Of a DNA stretch of 64,000 nt, positions 25,453 to 33,956 are shown piece by piece. Both the position numbers and the translations under genes were made by a program. The DNA is from Streptomyces zingiberis (GTDB lineage: Bacteria > Actinomycetota > Actinomycetes > Streptomycetales > Streptomycetaceae). The stretch is from positions 124,001 to 188,000 of the forward strand of contig NZ_JAATEN010000011.1 in NCBI RefSeq assembly GCF_012034935.1, written 5' to 3'. A model generated the notes under the pieces. That model was not told where the DNA came from. It did no database searches and saw only the letters and a program-made list of their open reading frames with translations. Each line of letters opens with the position of its first letter. Position 1 is the stretch's first letter.

Positions 25453-26167
25453 GTACCCCTCCGGTCACCCCATATGGAGATGTGCAACCGAGTTGTCAGA
25501 TTCCATCCACGGGCCACCACGGCGTCACCGAGCGAGGCGAGGTTGCGGTCCAGTTCCTGCCGCGACCGCGCGACGGGCATGATCCACACCGGGGACCTGC
25601 CGAGGTGCGCCGTGACCGTCGTGACCTCGTCCAGGTCCTCCGGCCCCCGGCAGACGAACTTGAACGCTGTGCCCGGCACCGCCGCCAGCGCGGACAGCGC
25701 CTCCGGCACGATGCGCCGTGCCTCCGGCTCACCGGAATGGGCGAGCTTGGGAGAGACGTTGAAGCGGACCATCGCCGTCACCTCGGGCGCGGGCACGACC
25801 GTTCCGTTCGTCTCGATCTCCACCTGGTGACCGCTCCCGGTCAGGTCGCGCAGCAGGGGCACCAGGCGGCGCTGCTGGTTCAACGGCTCCCCGCCGGACA
25901 CCACGATCAGCGGCACCGCGAAGGCCCGCAGCCGCCGGGCGACCTCCTGCCACGGCATCGCGTGCAGCTCCGCGCGGGGGTCCCACGCCTTCCCGGAATC
26001 GCTACTGCCGGTCCAGTCCCAGGTGTACGGCGTATCGCACCACGTGCACCCCAGATTGCAGCCGCCGAGCCGGACGAAGGCGCAGCACCGGCCCAGTGAG
26101 GGCCCTTCTCCCTGGACGGCCCTCAAGTCGGGCCGAAGATCTCGTTCACGACGAGCTTCGGTTCCAC
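25449..26167 (-). pseudogene. queE: 7-carboxy-7-deazaguanine synthase with apparent 8-nt frameshift near its start
   Basis: The body is a complete radical-SAM QueE: QGEGPSLGRCCAFVRLGGCN, the CX3CX2C cluster CNLGCTWC, GGEPLNQQ and ETNGT. The expected N-terminus (VEPKLVVNEIFGPT) is also there, from GTG 26167, but in another frame. After GPT comes TGAGGGCC, then GTCCAGGGAGAA resumes in the QueE frame. Removing those 8 bases gives NEIFGPTVQGEGPSLG, the expected family sequence, and a normal 236-residue protein. As written, the gene stops after 15 codons unless translation starts at a TTG inside the insertion (no ribosome-binding site). It would block preQ0 formation unless another copy exists. 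An assembly error is possible. Confidence 0.8.
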
Positions 26168-26208
26168 GACGGCACCACCACCTTTCCTCCGGCCGGCCGG
26201 CGCCGCGG

Positions 26209-26574
26209 TCACCCGCGGTACTCCGCCCATGTCTTGGGCGTCTCCGCCACCCGGACCGCCACCAGTTCCGGGTAGCGCCCGGTCCATCGCTCGTACAGCC
26301 AGCGGGCGAGGTTCTCGGCGGTCGGGTTGCGATCCCCGACGACCTTGTTGAGGTGCTGGTGGTCCACCTCCTCGTCCAGCCAGATCTTGAAGTCCCCGAG
26401 GTCCCCGTAGTCACGCACGAAACCGACGTCGTCCAGTGCGTCCGTGAGCGCGGAGAGTTCCAGCGACACCACGTAGTTGTGGCCGTGCAACCGTCCGCAC
26501 GGGTGGTCGGCCGGCAACCCGTCGAGCTGGTGGCTCGCCGAGAAGTGGAACTCCTTACTGATGCGATAGGTCAT
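26209..26574 (-). CDS. queD: 6-carboxy-5,6,7,8-tetrahydropterin synthase
   Basis: 121 residues, normal for QueD. Zinc ligands His15 (SASHQL), His30 and His32 (LHGHNY) and catalytic Cys26 (HPCGRLHGH) are present, as is the late NPTAENLARWLYERW helix. It converts dihydroneopterin triphosphate to 6-carboxytetrahydropterin. ATG 26574 follows GGAGG at good spacing. It is the first gene of the minus arm and 41 bp upstream of queE. Confidence 0.94.
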   Translation of the reverse strand: MTYRISKEFHFSASHQLDGLPADHPCGRLHGHNYVVSLELSALTDALDDVGFVRDYGDLGDFKIWLDEEVDHQHLNKVVGDRNPTAENLARWLYERWTGRYPELVAVRVAETPKTWAEYRG

Positions 26575-26935
26575 CGTTCGCCTCCTGCCACCAGCCTGGA
26601 CGAGGCGACCGGACGGCACATCACGGGCCGGTACCGAGAGACGCCGGCCCGCGGACCGAAGTGGACCGGCGCGCTCACGATCACCCCCGGCCGCCATGGT
26701 GTGGCCGTGGCCGTGGCCGGACGCCGCACCCCGCGGATCGGCCGGCCCCGCGGCGTGTTCGTGCCGTACCGGCGACGTGACCGACGTCCTGGCCTTCCGC
26801 GCGGCGGCCGTCGGCCCTGGTCGCGCGCGTCTCCCCGGCGTGTTTGAACACCGGCAAACCCGGCCGCGTTCTAGGGGTAACTGAGAGCACGCCCCAGCAG
26901 ACCCCCCCCGAGACCTCCACGGACAAGGACCGCAC
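26575..26935. other. divergent intergenic region between queD and the CHRD protein gene
   Basis: 361 bp that must hold the promoter of the preQ0 minus arm and that of the CHRD/sortase pair. It contains the second copy (26808-26840) of a 33-nt sequence also at 13918-13950. No clear -35/-10 pair or gene was found. Confidence 0.4.
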
Positions 26936-27760
26936 GTGATATCCCAGCGAACCCGTCGTCTGGCCGTCCTGGCCGCTCTGCCCACCGCCGCCCTGTTCAC
27001 CGTCGGCGTCTCGTCCCCGGCCTTCGCCGAGTCGGACACGCCCGCGTTCCAGCTCGACCTGGAGCAGCTCAACGACTCCGGCTCCAAGGGCACGGCTCTG
27101 GTGAGCCTGCGCGGCGACCGGATGACGGTGTGGATCAAGTCCGAGGGCATGGTGCCGGGGCAGCCCTCGGCGCAGCACCTGCACGGCTCGACCGAAGGGC
27201 ACAACTTCGTCTGCCCGGACGGCAGCGCCGACACCAACAAGGACGGGATCCTCGACAACACCGAGGCCACCGTCCACTACGGCGACATCAACATCGCGCT
27301 CACCGTCTCCGGGGACACCGACGCGGCGACCAGCGGGCTCGCCGTGGACCGGATGCCGGTGGCCGACGCGGACGGCAAGATCTCCTACAAGCGGACCATC
27401 AAGGTCGGCCAGGACGTGGTCGAGAAGATCAAGGACCTGCACATCGTCCAGCACGGCATCGACCGCAACGGCAACGGCGAGTACGACTTCGACGGCGCCG
27501 GCAAGAGCGAACTGGACCCGAAGCTGCCGCAGGAGGCGACCGCGCCCACCAACTGCGGTGAGGTCAAGGGCGCGTCGGTCGGGTCCGTCCCGGTCGGTGG
27601 GATCGAGACCGGCGGTGGGGCGGAGGGCTCGGGCATGTCCCCGGGGATGACGGCCGGCGCCACCGGTGCCGCCTCGGCGGCCGTGGCCGGGGCGCTGTTC
27701 GCCCTTCGCCGGCGGAAGGCGTCCGGTGCCTCCGCGGCGCGGACCGGGGGTGCCGCGTGA
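26936..27760 (+). CDS. secreted CHRD domain protein with C-terminal membrane anchor
   Basis: 274 residues. A signal peptide is cleaved after SSPAFA (residue 31). The CHRD-like body carries AQHLHGSTEGHNFVCPDGSAD and HIVQHGIDRNGNGEYDFDGA. A Gly-rich linker is followed by a C-terminal hydrophobic helix (about 235-258) and an RRRKA stop-transfer, like a cell-surface anchor but without LPxTG. The GTG start follows aagga. It overlaps the class F sortase gene by four bases; this pairing is recurrent in Streptomyces and suggests a shared surface role. Confidence 0.82.
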   Translation: MISQRTRRLAVLAALPTAALFTVGVSSPAFAESDTPAFQLDLEQLNDSGSKGTALVSLRGDRMTVWIKSEGMVPGQPSAQHLHGSTEGHNFVCPDGSADTNKDGILDNTEATVHYGDINIALTVSGDTDAATSGLAVDRMPVADADGKISYKRTIKVGQDVVEKIKDLHIVQHGIDRNGNGEYDFDGAGKSELDPKLPQEATAPTNCGEVKGASVGSVPVGGIETGGGAEGSGMSPGMTAGATGAASAAVAGALFALRRRKASGASAARTGGAA

Positions 27761-28422
27761 ACCGGCCCGAACGGAGCGCACGGGCCCAGGGGCGGCGCGT
27801 CCCCGCCGCCGTGACCGCCGCCACCGCGGCCCTGCTGCTGCTCACCGCCTGCGGGGGCCAGGACGCGCCGGCCACGCAGACGCCCCCGGGCCAGAGCGTG
27901 ACCGGTGGGGCGGCGGGCGGCGAGGCACCGGGCACGGGCCAGGGTGCCGGTCAGGCGGTCGCGGCCCTGGACCGGTCGGTGCCGCAGCAGGTCAGCATCC
28001 CCTCCCTCGGCGTCACCAGCGCCCTGGAAACCCTCGGGCAGGACAAGGACGGAGTGATGACCACCCCCGAGGACCCGGATCTGGCCGGGTGGTACCAACC
28101 CGGGCCCAGCCCCGGTTCCGAGGGACCCGCGGTGATCGCCGGGCACGTGACCTGGAACGGCGCGGACGCGGTGTTCAAGGGCCTGAAGACGATGAAGGCC
28201 GGCGACACCGTCGAGGTGAAGCGCGAGGACGGGAAGACGGCCACCTTCACCGTGGACCGCGTCGAGGAGTATCCGAAGAAGGAGTTCCCCACGCTGGAGG
28301 TCTACAAGAACGTCGACCACGCGGGGCTGAGACTGGTCACCTGCGGAGGCGAGTTCGACGCGGACCGGCACTACTACACCCACAACGTCGTGGTGTACGC
28401 GACCATGACGAGCGTCGCGTAG
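27757..28422 (+). CDS. class F sortase
   Basis: 221 residues. A lipobox-like LLLLTACGG puts a Cys at 32, so it may be lipid-anchored, or the segment may be an N-terminal membrane helix. The sortase fold follows with catalytic His130 (IAGHVTW), Cys196 (RLVTCGG) and Arg204 (ADRHYYTHNVVVYA). Class F enzymes are the actinobacterial sortases whose substrates are mostly undefined. It is translationally coupled to the CHRD protein. Confidence 0.88.
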   Translation: MNRPERSARAQGRRVPAAVTAATAALLLLTACGGQDAPATQTPPGQSVTGGAAGGEAPGTGQGAGQAVAALDRSVPQQVSIPSLGVTSALETLGQDKDGVMTTPEDPDLAGWYQPGPSPGSEGPAVIAGHVTWNGADAVFKGLKTMKAGDTVEVKREDGKTATFTVDRVEEYPKKEFPTLEVYKNVDHAGLRLVTCGGEFDADRHYYTHNVVVYATMTSVA

Positions 28423-28506
28423 GCGGCCGGGCGGCCCGAGCGGTTCGGAGCCGTGAACCGCACGGCGCGGCCGCCCACCCCGGCCGCGCCGGCCGCGCCA
28501 CGATGC

Positions 28507-28566
28507 CCCGGCGCCCCCGGCGCCCCCGGCGCCCCGGCGCCCCCGGCGCCCCCGGCGCCCCCGGCG
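28507..28566. repeat. tandem GC nonamer run
   Basis: About six copies of ggcgccccc (one unit a base shorter) within the 382-bp gap 28423-28804. Both strands are open and would encode Pro/Ala- or Gly/Ala-rich collagen-like peptides, which is why false reading frames appear here. No gene is otherwise seen in the gap. Confidence 0.8.
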
Positions 28567-28804
28567 GCACCGCCGGCGCGCTCCGGCCCTCCCCCTCGGC
28601 CCGCGAGCGGTGCGGCCCCGGTGGGCGCGCTCCCGCCGCCCCGCTGCTCCCCGGGTCCGGCCGGATGGTTCGCCACCGGTACAGGGCGTGCTGGGTGGGT
28701 GGCCGCCGTGGGCTGGGCCGGTACGGGGGCGTGACGGCGGCCGTTCTGTGCCGTTGGCCAGGGAGAGGATCCCGGGTCGCCGTGCGGAGGGGGAGGCGGT
28801 GGCC

Positions 28805-29668
28805 ATGACGGCGGACAGCGGTGACGGTGCCCGGAGCGGCTCGGCCGGCAAGGGCGGGGCGGAACTGTCGGACAGCCTGAAGACCTTCGGCGCGGTGCTG
28901 AAGGCGCTGCGCGAGGAGGCGGGGCTGACGCAGGAAGAACTCGCCCCGCGGGTGCGGTACTCGGCGCCGTACATCGCCAAGATCGAGCAGGGCAAGCGGT
29001 ATCCGCCGAGGGACCTGTCCGGCCGCGCGGAAGAACCTCTGGGGTGTGTCGCCTCCCGCGTCCTGGCGGCGGCGCACCGCAGCCTGACCCGCCGGGCCGG
29101 GCTGGCCTCCTGGTTCCAGCAGTGGGCGGGCATCGAGGAGGAGGCCGTGTCGCTGTACGCGTACGAGTGCCGAGTCATCCCGGGGCTCTTGCAGCCCGAG
29201 CCCTATATCCGGGAGGTCTTCGGCAGCCGCCTCCCACCACTGACCGACAAGCAGCTCGACGATCAGGTCATGGCCCGGCTGGAGCGGCAACGCCTGCTCA
29301 CCGAAAGGGCCAACACCGCGTTCGGTTTCATCATTGAGCAAGCGCTGATCGAACGTCGAACAGGTGGAGACGACGTCACCCGCGCCCTCATCGATCAGCT
29401 GCTGGACCGGGCGCGGCACCGGAACGTGGAATTGCAGATCATGCCTTTGCGGAAGTCGTCGCACGCCGGACTCGACGGCTCGCTGTATCTGGCTGAAACT
29501 TCTCAGAATCAGTGGGTCGGCTACTACGAAGGGCATGACAGCAGCGGCCTCCTCACGCATCCCCAGCAGGTCAGCGGCATGCTTCAGCGTTATGGAAGGA
29601 TGCGCTCGCAAGCTCTCACCTCGGAAGCATCCGTCGGCCTGCTGGAACAGATGCGAGGAGCCCCATGA
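28805..29668 (+). CDS. XRE-type regulator with DUF5753 domain
   Basis: 287 residues. The HTH_31/XRE helix-turn-helix is at about 24-75 (LKALREEAGLTQEELAPRVRYSAPYIAKIEQGKR). A DUF5753 domain follows from about 100 (WFQQWAGIEEEAVSLYAYEC, RVIPGLLQPEPYIREVF). The ATG at 28805 follows gagggggagg. It overlaps the small DUF397 gene by four bases. This regulator/DUF397 pair is one of the most repeated modules in Streptomyces (BldB/WhiJ-like systems); the DUF397 partner is thought to modulate the DNA-binding protein. Confidence 0.92.
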   Translation: MTADSGDGARSGSAGKGGAELSDSLKTFGAVLKALREEAGLTQEELAPRVRYSAPYIAKIEQGKRYPPRDLSGRAEEPLGCVASRVLAAAHRSLTRRAGLASWFQQWAGIEEEAVSLYAYECRVIPGLLQPEPYIREVFGSRLPPLTDKQLDDQVMARLERQRLLTERANTAFGFIIEQALIERRTGGDDVTRALIDQLLDRARHRNVELQIMPLRKSSHAGLDGSLYLAETSQNQWVGYYEGHDSSGLLTHPQQVSGMLQRYGRMRSQALTSEASVGLLEQMRGAP

Positions 29669-29847
29669 GCACCACCGAACTGGTCTGGTTGAAGAGCAGC
29701 TACAGCGGTACGGGCGGCGACAACTGCGTCGAGGCGGCCATGTGCCCGGAGGCCGTCCTCGTCCGCGATTCCAAGGATCTCCGGCGTCAGCCGCTGTCCA
29801 TATCCCCGGCCGCCTGGGTGGACTTCATCGGTCACGCCACCCGCTGA
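29665..29847 (+). CDS. DUF397 domain protein
   Basis: 60 residues: WLKSSYSGTGGDNCVEAAM, VLVRDSKD, and AAWVDFIGH, the complete DUF397 signature. It overlaps the DUF5753 gene by ATGA and is presumably its regulatory partner. Confidence 0.92.
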   Translation: MSTTELVWLKSSYSGTGGDNCVEAAMCPEAVLVRDSKDLRRQPLSISPAAWVDFIGHATR

Positions 29848-29926
29848 GACCTCGGCGCGCAGGGTCCGTGCGGCGGGGCCCGGGTGCCGCCGCACGGAAG
29901 AACAGGTTCTGCGAAGAGGGAGCCCG

Positions 29927-30585
29927 TTGCCCGCACACCACGACATCGCCGCCGAGGCGGAACTGTGGGACGCCTACGCCGCTTCCGCCTTCACGGAGGA
30001 CGCGGAGCCGGCTTTCCGCCGGACCCAGTACGCCGGTCACGGCCCCGGCCCGGAGCTGCTGGGGGACCCGCGTTCCGTGCTGGAGATCGGGTGCGGCACC
30101 GGCCGCGCCCTCGCCCACCTCGCGGGGCAGGGCATCGCCGCCCGGGGTGTCGATCTGTCTCCGGGCATGGTCGGGAAGGTCACCCGGAAGTGGGCCGGTA
30201 CCGGGGCCGAGTTCGTGTGCGCCGAGGTGCTGGAGTACCTGAGCGGGCACGAGGCGAGGTACGACGCGGTCTACTCGATCTTCGGAGCGGCCTGGTTCAC
30301 CGACCCGGGCCGCCTCTTCCCCCTGGTCCGCCGGCGGCTCGCGCCCGGTGGCGTCTTCGCGTTCTCGCAGCCGCCGGCCATCCCCGGGGCGTACGGGCCG
30401 CAGGGCATGTACAAGGGGGGGGATTCGCCGGGAAGGCGATGTTCACCTACCGCTACAGCTACCGTCCGGCCGTCTGGGAGCGCCTGCTCACCCGGGCCGG
30501 GTTCGCCACGGCCGAGGCGCGTGTCCTGGACGCGCCTCGGTCCGGGTACATCGGGACGCTGCTCGTGCGCGCGGTCGCTCCGTGA
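29927..30585 (+). pseudogene. SAM-dependent methyltransferase, frameshifted in a G8 tract
   Basis: The TTG start follows agagggag. The first frame gives SVLEIGCGTGRALAHLAGQ and YDAVYSIFGAAWFTDPGRLFPL, then MYKG up to 30415. A run of eight G (30415-30422) follows, and the family-like C-terminus (FAGKAMFTYRYSYRPAVWERLL to TLLVRAVAP) is in another frame, ending at 30585. One extra G (or two fewer) would restore a protein of about 220 residues. This may be a real inactivation, a slippage-switched tract, or a sequencing error in a homopolymer. Confidence 0.8.
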
Positions 30586-30666
30586 CCGGCCCCGGTCACC
30601 CGGTCCCGTTCGGGTCCCCGCCGGCCGGGTGAGTCCCCTCGCCGGTGACGGCGTCTGCGCGAGGTA

Positions 30667-30715
30667 TTGACGTCGTTCAACGGTTCCCTATCATTCAGGT
30701 TGCTCGATACTTCGA
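30667..30715 (+). promoter_or_regulatory. promoter with palindromic site, about 600 bp upstream of GH62
   Basis: TTGACG (30667-30672), a 16-bp spacer and TATCAT (30689-30694) form a good sigma-70-type promoter. TCGA-TACT-TCGA (30704-30715) lies at the expected transcription start, as an operator would. The rest of 30586-31317 (732 bp) contains no gene I can support; the next plus-strand gene is the GH62 enzyme, so either a long leader or an unrecognised transcript follows. Confidence 0.5.
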
Positions 30716-31317
30716 CCCTTGTTCGGAATTTCGGACGGTACGGGGTCGAGGTCGCTCCACCGCACAGCAGGGCATCTCCGGGTCGTCGCACCCCCCTCGA
30801 ACGCCGAGCCGCAAGGGACCTGCCGCATGTGTATGTCATGGTCGCATCAGCGTTGTCCCGTCAGCGCGTGCCGGCGGCCGCCACCGGCCCGGCCGGCGGC
30901 GGGGTCCCCCCGGTCCCCCCGCTGACGGGAGCCGTCCGTGCCGCGCCCGCACCCACCCAGGGACCGGCTCCGGGGCACGGCCGATCCCGCCGGGGCCGTA
31001 CGGCGTGACCACCGGGTCGTGCATGAGCCCGGTGGCCCGACGGGCCCTCACGGGCGCCGGTGATGTCCTCCGCGCCGGCGGGACCCGTCACTCCCGGCCC
31101 CATCCCGCGTCACCTCGCCGGGCGCTCCCACCCCGGGTTACCCGGTAACCCGAAGGCGCCGGGCACCCCCGCCCTTCCGGGAACCGCGAAGGGCCGGGAA
31201 GCCCCACCAGCGCTGTGCCGTGGCGCCCTCGGCCACCGCACGCCGCTCTCCACCGACAGTCCGGACGCCTCCGACGGGGCCGGCCGGAACCGATTGCCCA
31301 AGGATGAGGAACCCCCC

Positions 31318-32349
31318 ATGCACAGAGGAAGTTTCGCCCGCAGGCACCCGTCCGCGGCGCTGGCCGCCGCGGTCGCGTCCCTGTTCGTGTTAGCGGCGAC
31401 TTTGGTCGCCCCGCAGGCCCAGGCGGCCCCCGGTGGCGCCGCCGCGTGTTCCCTCCCGTCGTCCTACCGGTGGTCGTCGACGGGCGCGCTGGCGCAGCCG
31501 GCGCACGGATGGGCCTCGCTGAAGGACTTCACCGCCGTGAAGCACAACGGCAAGTACCTGGTCTACGGGTCGAACTACTCGGGTTCGGCGTACGGCTCGA
31601 TGATGTTCACCCCGTTCACGAACTGGTCCGACATGTCTTGGACCGGCCAGAACGGGATGAACCAGGGTACCGTGGCGCCCACCCTGTTCTACTTCGCGCC
31701 CAAGAACATCTGGGTGCTGGCGTACCAGTGGGGCCAGTGGCCCTTCATCTACCGCACGTCGAGCGACCCCACCAACCCCAACGGCTGGTCCGCTCCGCAG
31801 CCGCTGTTCACCGGGAGCATCTCCGGCTCCGGCACCGGCCCGATCGACCAGACCCTGATCGCCGACGGCCAGAACATGTACCTGTTCTTCGCCGGTGACA
31901 ACGGCAAGATCTACCGGGCGAGCATGCCGATCGGGAACTTCCCCGGCAACTTCGGCTCCTCGTACCAGACGATCATGAGCGACACGACGGCCAACCTGTT
32001 CGAGGGCGTCCAGGTCTACAAGCTCCAGGACCAGAACCAGTACCTCATGATCGTCGAGGCGATGGGCGCGAACGGGCGGTACTACCGCTCCTTCACCTCC
32101 AACAGCCTCAGCGGTTCGTGGACCCCGCAGGCCGCCAGCGAGAGCAACCCCTTCGCCGGCAAGGCCAACAGCGGCGCCACCTGGACCAACGACATCAGCC
32201 ACGGTGACCTGGTCCGCAACAACCCCGACCAGACCATGACCGTCGACCCCTGCAACCTGCAGTTCCTCTACCAGGGCATGGCCCCGGGCTCGAGCGGCGA
32301 GTACAACCGGCTGCCGTGGCGGCCGGGCCTGCTCACCCTCCAGCGCTGA
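31318..32349 (+). CDS. secreted alpha-L-arabinofuranosidase, glycoside hydrolase family 62
   Basis: 343 residues. A Sec signal ends VAPQAQA (residue 36). The five-bladed propeller is complete: [20 protein letters not shown] (catalytic base Asp), [20 protein letters not shown], and [13 protein letters not shown] (acid Glu). GH62 removes arabinose side chains from arabinoxylan. There is no carbohydrate-binding module, unlike many Streptomyces homologues. The ATG follows gatgagga. With the LPMO upstream it points to plant cell wall use. No CebR box lies in front. Confidence 0.93.
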   Translation: MHRGSFARRHPSAALAAAVASLFVLAATLVAPQAQAAPGGAAACSLPSSYRWSSTGALAQPAHGWASLKDFTAVKHNGKYLVYGSNYSGSAYGSMMFTPFTNWSDMSWTGQNGMNQGTVAPTLFYFAPKNIWVLAYQWGQWPFIYRTSSDPTNPNGWSAPQPLFTGSISGSGTGPIDQTLIADGQNMYLFFAGDNGKIYRASMPIGNFPGNFGSSYQTIMSDTTANLFEGVQVYKLQDQNQYLMIVEAMGANGRYYRSFTSNSLSGSWTPQAASESNPFAGKANSGATWTNDISHGDLVRNNPDQTMTVDPCNLQFLYQGMAPGSSGEYNRLPWRPGLLTLQR

Positions 32350-32604
32350 CCTTCCCGGTTCAGGCGGCGCGGACGGCTTCCGCCGTTCGCCGGGCCGGCT
32401 GAATCGATCGCCGCGAGAGCGGTCCGGCACCGCACGGCCGGCCGCCTCGCCCCGGAGGTGCTCGTTGCCTCCGGGGCGCGGGTGGCGGGCCGTGCGGTAC
32501 CGCTGGTTCACCGGGGGCCGCCGGTCCGGACGAACCGTCCGGACCGGCTCCGGACCGTTTGTTCATCTGTTCGCACCCCCGTATCCAAGAATCGACCGCG
32601 GTAT

Positions 32605-32622
32605 GCGAATATCTATGCAGTC
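32605..32622. promoter_or_regulatory. candidate SorC-family operator, site 1 (autoregulatory)
   Basis: GCGAATATCTATGCAGTC, about 80 bp upstream of the SorC gene, aligns with the sites at 38305 and 43547 over the core GAATA-N3-AT-N-C. A GAATCG half-motif lies at 32589. The rest of 32350-32700 holds no gene. Confidence 0.55.
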
Positions 32623-32700
32623 GCTGTCGGGGGTGCCGCTCAGGCACGGGCCGGCGGGCGCGGATGAGCCGGGTCGGCGGAAGAACGGAAGAGGTGTGCC

Positions 32701-33654
32701 GTGGCGGTCGTGGGCGAGGAACTGCGGATGATGACGCACGTCGCCCGCCTGTACCACTTGCAGGGCGTGCGGCAGCCGGAGATCGCCGCGCGGCTGGACC
32801 TGTCGCAGGCGAAGGTGTCCCGGTTGCTGAAGAAGGCGCAGGAGCGGGGCATCGTGCGGATCACCGTGACACCGCCGTCCGGTACGCACCCGGACCTGGA
32901 GGACGGCCTCCAGGAGCGCTACGGGCTGAAGCTCGCCCTGGTCGTGGAGACCGCTCCGGACAACGAGCGCACGATGCTCGGCGATCTGGGCGCGGCGGCC
33001 GCGTACTACCTCCAGACGACCCTTCGCTCGGGCGACACCGTGGGTATTTCCTCGTGGAGCGCCACGCTGCTCGCCACCGTGCAGGCGATGCAGCCGGTCC
33101 CCGGCCTGAAGGACGTGTCCATCGTGCAGGCGGTGGGCGGCATCGGCGATCCGGCCGCGGCGGGCCACGCCTCCCAGATGACCGGACAGCTCGCGCGGCT
33201 GGTGAACGGCGAGGCCGTCTATCTGCAAGCGCCCGGCGTGGCCGGGTCGGCGGAGAGTGCCGAGGCGCTGCGCGGGGACCCCTTCGTGTCCGCCGCCCTC
33301 GGGGAGCTCGGCGACCTGGACGTGGTGCTGGTGGGCATCGGCGAGATAACCCCGTCGAGCACGCTCGCTCGCAGCGGCAACGCCTTCTCCGACGTGGAGC
33401 GGGCCGAGTTGGCGAAGCTCGGTGCGGTGGGCGACGTGTGCCTGCGCTTCTACGACGAGCGGGGCCGCCCGGTCCGGTTCGAGCTGGACTCCCGTGTCGT
33501 CGGCATCACCCGGGAGCAGCTCGCCGCCGGCCGCCGGAAGATCGGCGTGGCGGGGGGCCGCCGCAAGCACCGGGCCATCCGGGCGGCGGTGACGGGCGGC
33601 CTGGTGGACGTGCTGGTGACGGACCAGGAGACGGCGGCGGCCTTGATGGCCTGA
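32701..33654 (+). CDS. SorC/DeoR-type sugar-binding transcriptional regulator
   Basis: 317 residues. The N-terminal helix-turn-helix is at about 8-55 (MTHVARLYHLQGVRQPEIAARL, LSQAKVSRLLKKAQERGIVRI). The sugar-binding domain follows (GDTVGISSWSATLLATVQAMQ, VVLVGIGEI, GDVCLRFYDERGRPV), which binds a phosphorylated sugar in studied members. The GTG at 32701 follows aagaggtg. It is at the edge of the sugar locus and shares a promoter motif with both catabolic operons, so it is almost certainly their regulator. Confidence 0.9.
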   Translation: MAVVGEELRMMTHVARLYHLQGVRQPEIAARLDLSQAKVSRLLKKAQERGIVRITVTPPSGTHPDLEDGLQERYGLKLALVVETAPDNERTMLGDLGAAAAYYLQTTLRSGDTVGISSWSATLLATVQAMQPVPGLKDVSIVQAVGGIGDPAAAGHASQMTGQLARLVNGEAVYLQAPGVAGSAESAEALRGDPFVSAALGELGDLDVVLVGIGEITPSSTLARSGNAFSDVERAELAKLGAVGDVCLRFYDERGRPVRFELDSRVVGITREQLAAGRRKIGVAGGRRKHRAIRAAVTGGLVDVLVTDQETAAALMA

Positions 33655-33836
33655 CCACCGGGGTGCGACGCGGCCCGGCGGCCGGGCTCCGGTTCGGAAC
33701 GCCGGCGCCACGGCCGTGACGGTGGCGGGGAACGAGAACTGGGCCGGGGCCGCCACGGATACCGGCGGCTCGTGAGGACGCGCGGCCCGAACGCGACGGC
33801 GCGTGGCCGGGAGAGCCGCCGGGGGTCTGCGGGGAA

Positions 33837-33864
33837 GGGACGGACCGCCACGGCGGTCCGTCCC
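33837..33864. terminator. bidirectional terminator
   Basis: A perfect 13-bp stem (GGGACGGACCGCC and complement) with a 2-nt centre, between the convergent SorC gene and the dehydrogenase ending at 33957. Nothing else is seen in 33655-33956. Confidence 0.75.
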
Positions 33865-33956
33865 GACGGTGGCTCGTGGTATCCGGCCTGAGTGCGGCGG
33901 CCGGGCCGCCGGCCGCACCGGCGGGCCCGGGACGCGCGAGGGGGCGCGGCGACCGC

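Noticed and set aside
20686-26574. preQ0 genes as a DNA-modification (Dpd) or tRNA queuosine system
   Set aside because: No dpdA/dpdB, tgt, queA, queF or queG gene is present, whereas glycosyltransferases, methyltransferases and a LAL regulator are. A secondary metabolite fits better.
28423-28804. Collagen-like Gly/Ala/Pro open frames in the tandem GC repeat
   Set aside because: Open on both strands only because of the nonamer repeat; no ribosome-binding site or conserved protein.
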